A program made the translations under genes and the position numbers. Below the pieces are notes generated by a model that worked only from the letters and a program-made list of their open reading frames with translations, was not told the DNA's origin and ran no database searches. A DNA stretch of 64,000 nucleotides from Undibacterium pigrum (GTDB lineage Bacteria > Pseudomonadota > Gammaproteobacteria > Burkholderiales > Burkholderiaceae_D). Location of the stretch: positions 1,240,001 to 1,304,000 of the forward strand of contig NZ_QJKB01000001.1 in NCBI RefSeq assembly GCF_003201815.1. Direction: 5' to 3'. How positions within the stretch are numbered: the stretch's first letter is position 1; each line of letters begins with the position of its first letter. This document shows positions 63,342-64,000 of this stretch, piece by piece.

Positions 63342-64000
63342 TCAGGAATTTGTTTTGGACTGGCTGGCTGCTTGCGCGCTCAAGTCCCAGCCACCACCCA
63401 GCGCTCTGTACAAGGCAATCCAGGCACGATTTCTATCGAGTTGCAGCGTGATCAGGGCAGACTGGGAAGCAAAGGCGGTGCGCCTTGCATCCTCCAGTTC
63501 AAGCAAACTGGCCATGCCGCGGTTGTAGCGCAGTGCCGTCGCCTGCAAGGCCTGGTCATAGCCACGCGCTGAAATTTCAGAATCAAGGCGACGGGCGTCG
63601 GTGCTATTCAAATTCACCAGTGCTTCTTCAACTTCACGGACTGCCTGCCTGACTTTGCCGTGATAGTTGCTGCTGGCCGTCAGATATCTTGCCTTCGCGG
63701 CTTCAATATTGGCAGTGGTCTGGCCGCCATTAAAGATGGGCAAAGTCAATGCCAGCGGGCCGACTGACCAGGTATCCATACGGGTGTCACTGCCGCCGGC
63801 GCTATAACGCATGGTCCCTATCGAACCACTAAGGCTGAGACGTGGATAACGCTGCGCCTCGGCTGCACCAACCTGCGAACTGGCAGCAGCTACATCTTTT
63901 TCAGCAGCAAACACGTCTGGACGCTGCGTCAGTAACTGGGCCGGCAAAGTGCTCACAGCCAGCGGCAACAGATTTTTGAAACTGGCTTGCGCACTATTGA
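63342..64000 (-). CDS. RND efflux outer-membrane factor (NodT/OprM family), partial
   Basis: The frame stays open to the window edge, giving the C-terminal 218 residues of a longer gene. The family hallmark LPLAVSTLPAQLLTQRPDVFAAE is at its visible start, followed by LTLPIFNGGQTTANIEAAKA and a coiled segment ALRYNRGMASLLELEDARRT, all typical of TolC-like outer-membrane channels of RND pumps. The TTG at 63968 is an internal codon, not the start. Confidence 0.94.
   Translation of the reverse strand, partial: NSAQASFKNLLPLAVSTLPAQLLTQRPDVFAAEKDVAAASSQVGAAEAQRYPRLSLSGSIGTMRYSAGGSDTRMDTWSVGPLALTLPIFNGGQTTANIEAAKARYLTASSNYHGKVRQAVREVEEALVNLNSTDARRLDSEISARGYDQALQATALRYNRGMASLLELEDARRTAFASQSALITLQLDRNRAWIALYRALGGGWDLSAQAASQSKTNS

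Overview
The window reads as chromosomal DNA of a betaproteobacterium, most likely Burkholderiales/Oxalobacteraceae (an Undibacterium- or Herbaspirillum-like genome). This is inferred from gene content and order: a cysI-DUF934-cysH-cysD-cysN-cobA sulfur operon, lptF-lptG divergent from pepA, a tandem pair of cyanophycin synthetase genes, and the protein-level flavour of each family. No phage, insertion sequence, plasmid gene or CRISPR array is visible. Genes are dense and the base composition is fairly even.

Layout. 1-5232 (+) is assimilatory sulfate reduction plus siroheme methylation, with an APS-reductase-type cysH and no APS kinase. 5251-9503 (-) holds an orphan solute-binding protein, a small lipoprotein and an lptF-lptG-cbiX operon. 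lptF has a promoter so close to its ATG that its mRNA may be leaderless. 9554-16896 holds pepA, a membrane-anchored SRPBCC protein, a second orphan binding protein, xth, a chemotaxis receptor and a GNAT acetyltransferase. 16925-24974 is a cyanophycin locus: a DUF1854 gene and an unusual ABC exporter (PH-like domain plus zinc ribbon) on the minus strand, divergent from two cyanophycin synthetase genes whose degenerate domains are complementary. 25055-29303 holds an SDR gene and a TetR gene that share a near-identical palindromic operator, then a ribbon-helix-helix protein, a DJ-1/PfpI protein and a diguanylate cyclase. 29862-33883 holds uvrB, an aromatic/aspartate aminotransferase and three identical tRNA-Asn genes behind one consensus promoter.

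34119-39277 (-) is a probable five-gene iron operon behind a good Fur box: TonB siderophore receptor, FMN-dependent alpha-hydroxy-acid oxidase, PiuC/YbiX-type dioxygenase, periplasmic PepSY protein and cytochrome b. 39598-40485 (+) is a secreted polysaccharide deacetylase.

40474-58594 (-) is an apparently complete aryl polyene (APE) pigment cluster of about 18 kb, almost all translationally coupled and headed by a strong sigma-70-like promoter. It carries a tyrosine-ammonia-lyase-like starter enzyme, a fused acyl ligase/dehydratase, two acyl carrier proteins, ketosynthases, ketoreductase, dehydratase, acyl- and glycosyltransferases, a LolA/MMPL/DUF3261 export set, two genes for small exported proteins of unknown role and, last, a phosphopantetheinyl transferase that could activate the carrier proteins. 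58928-64000 (-) is a tripartite RND efflux system (outer-membrane factor cut by the window edge, adaptor, pump) closed by a strong terminator.

The strongest leads for something undescribed are the complementary degeneration of the two cyanophycin synthetases, the ABC/DUF1854 pair beside them, and the hydroxy-acid-oxidase-containing iron operon.
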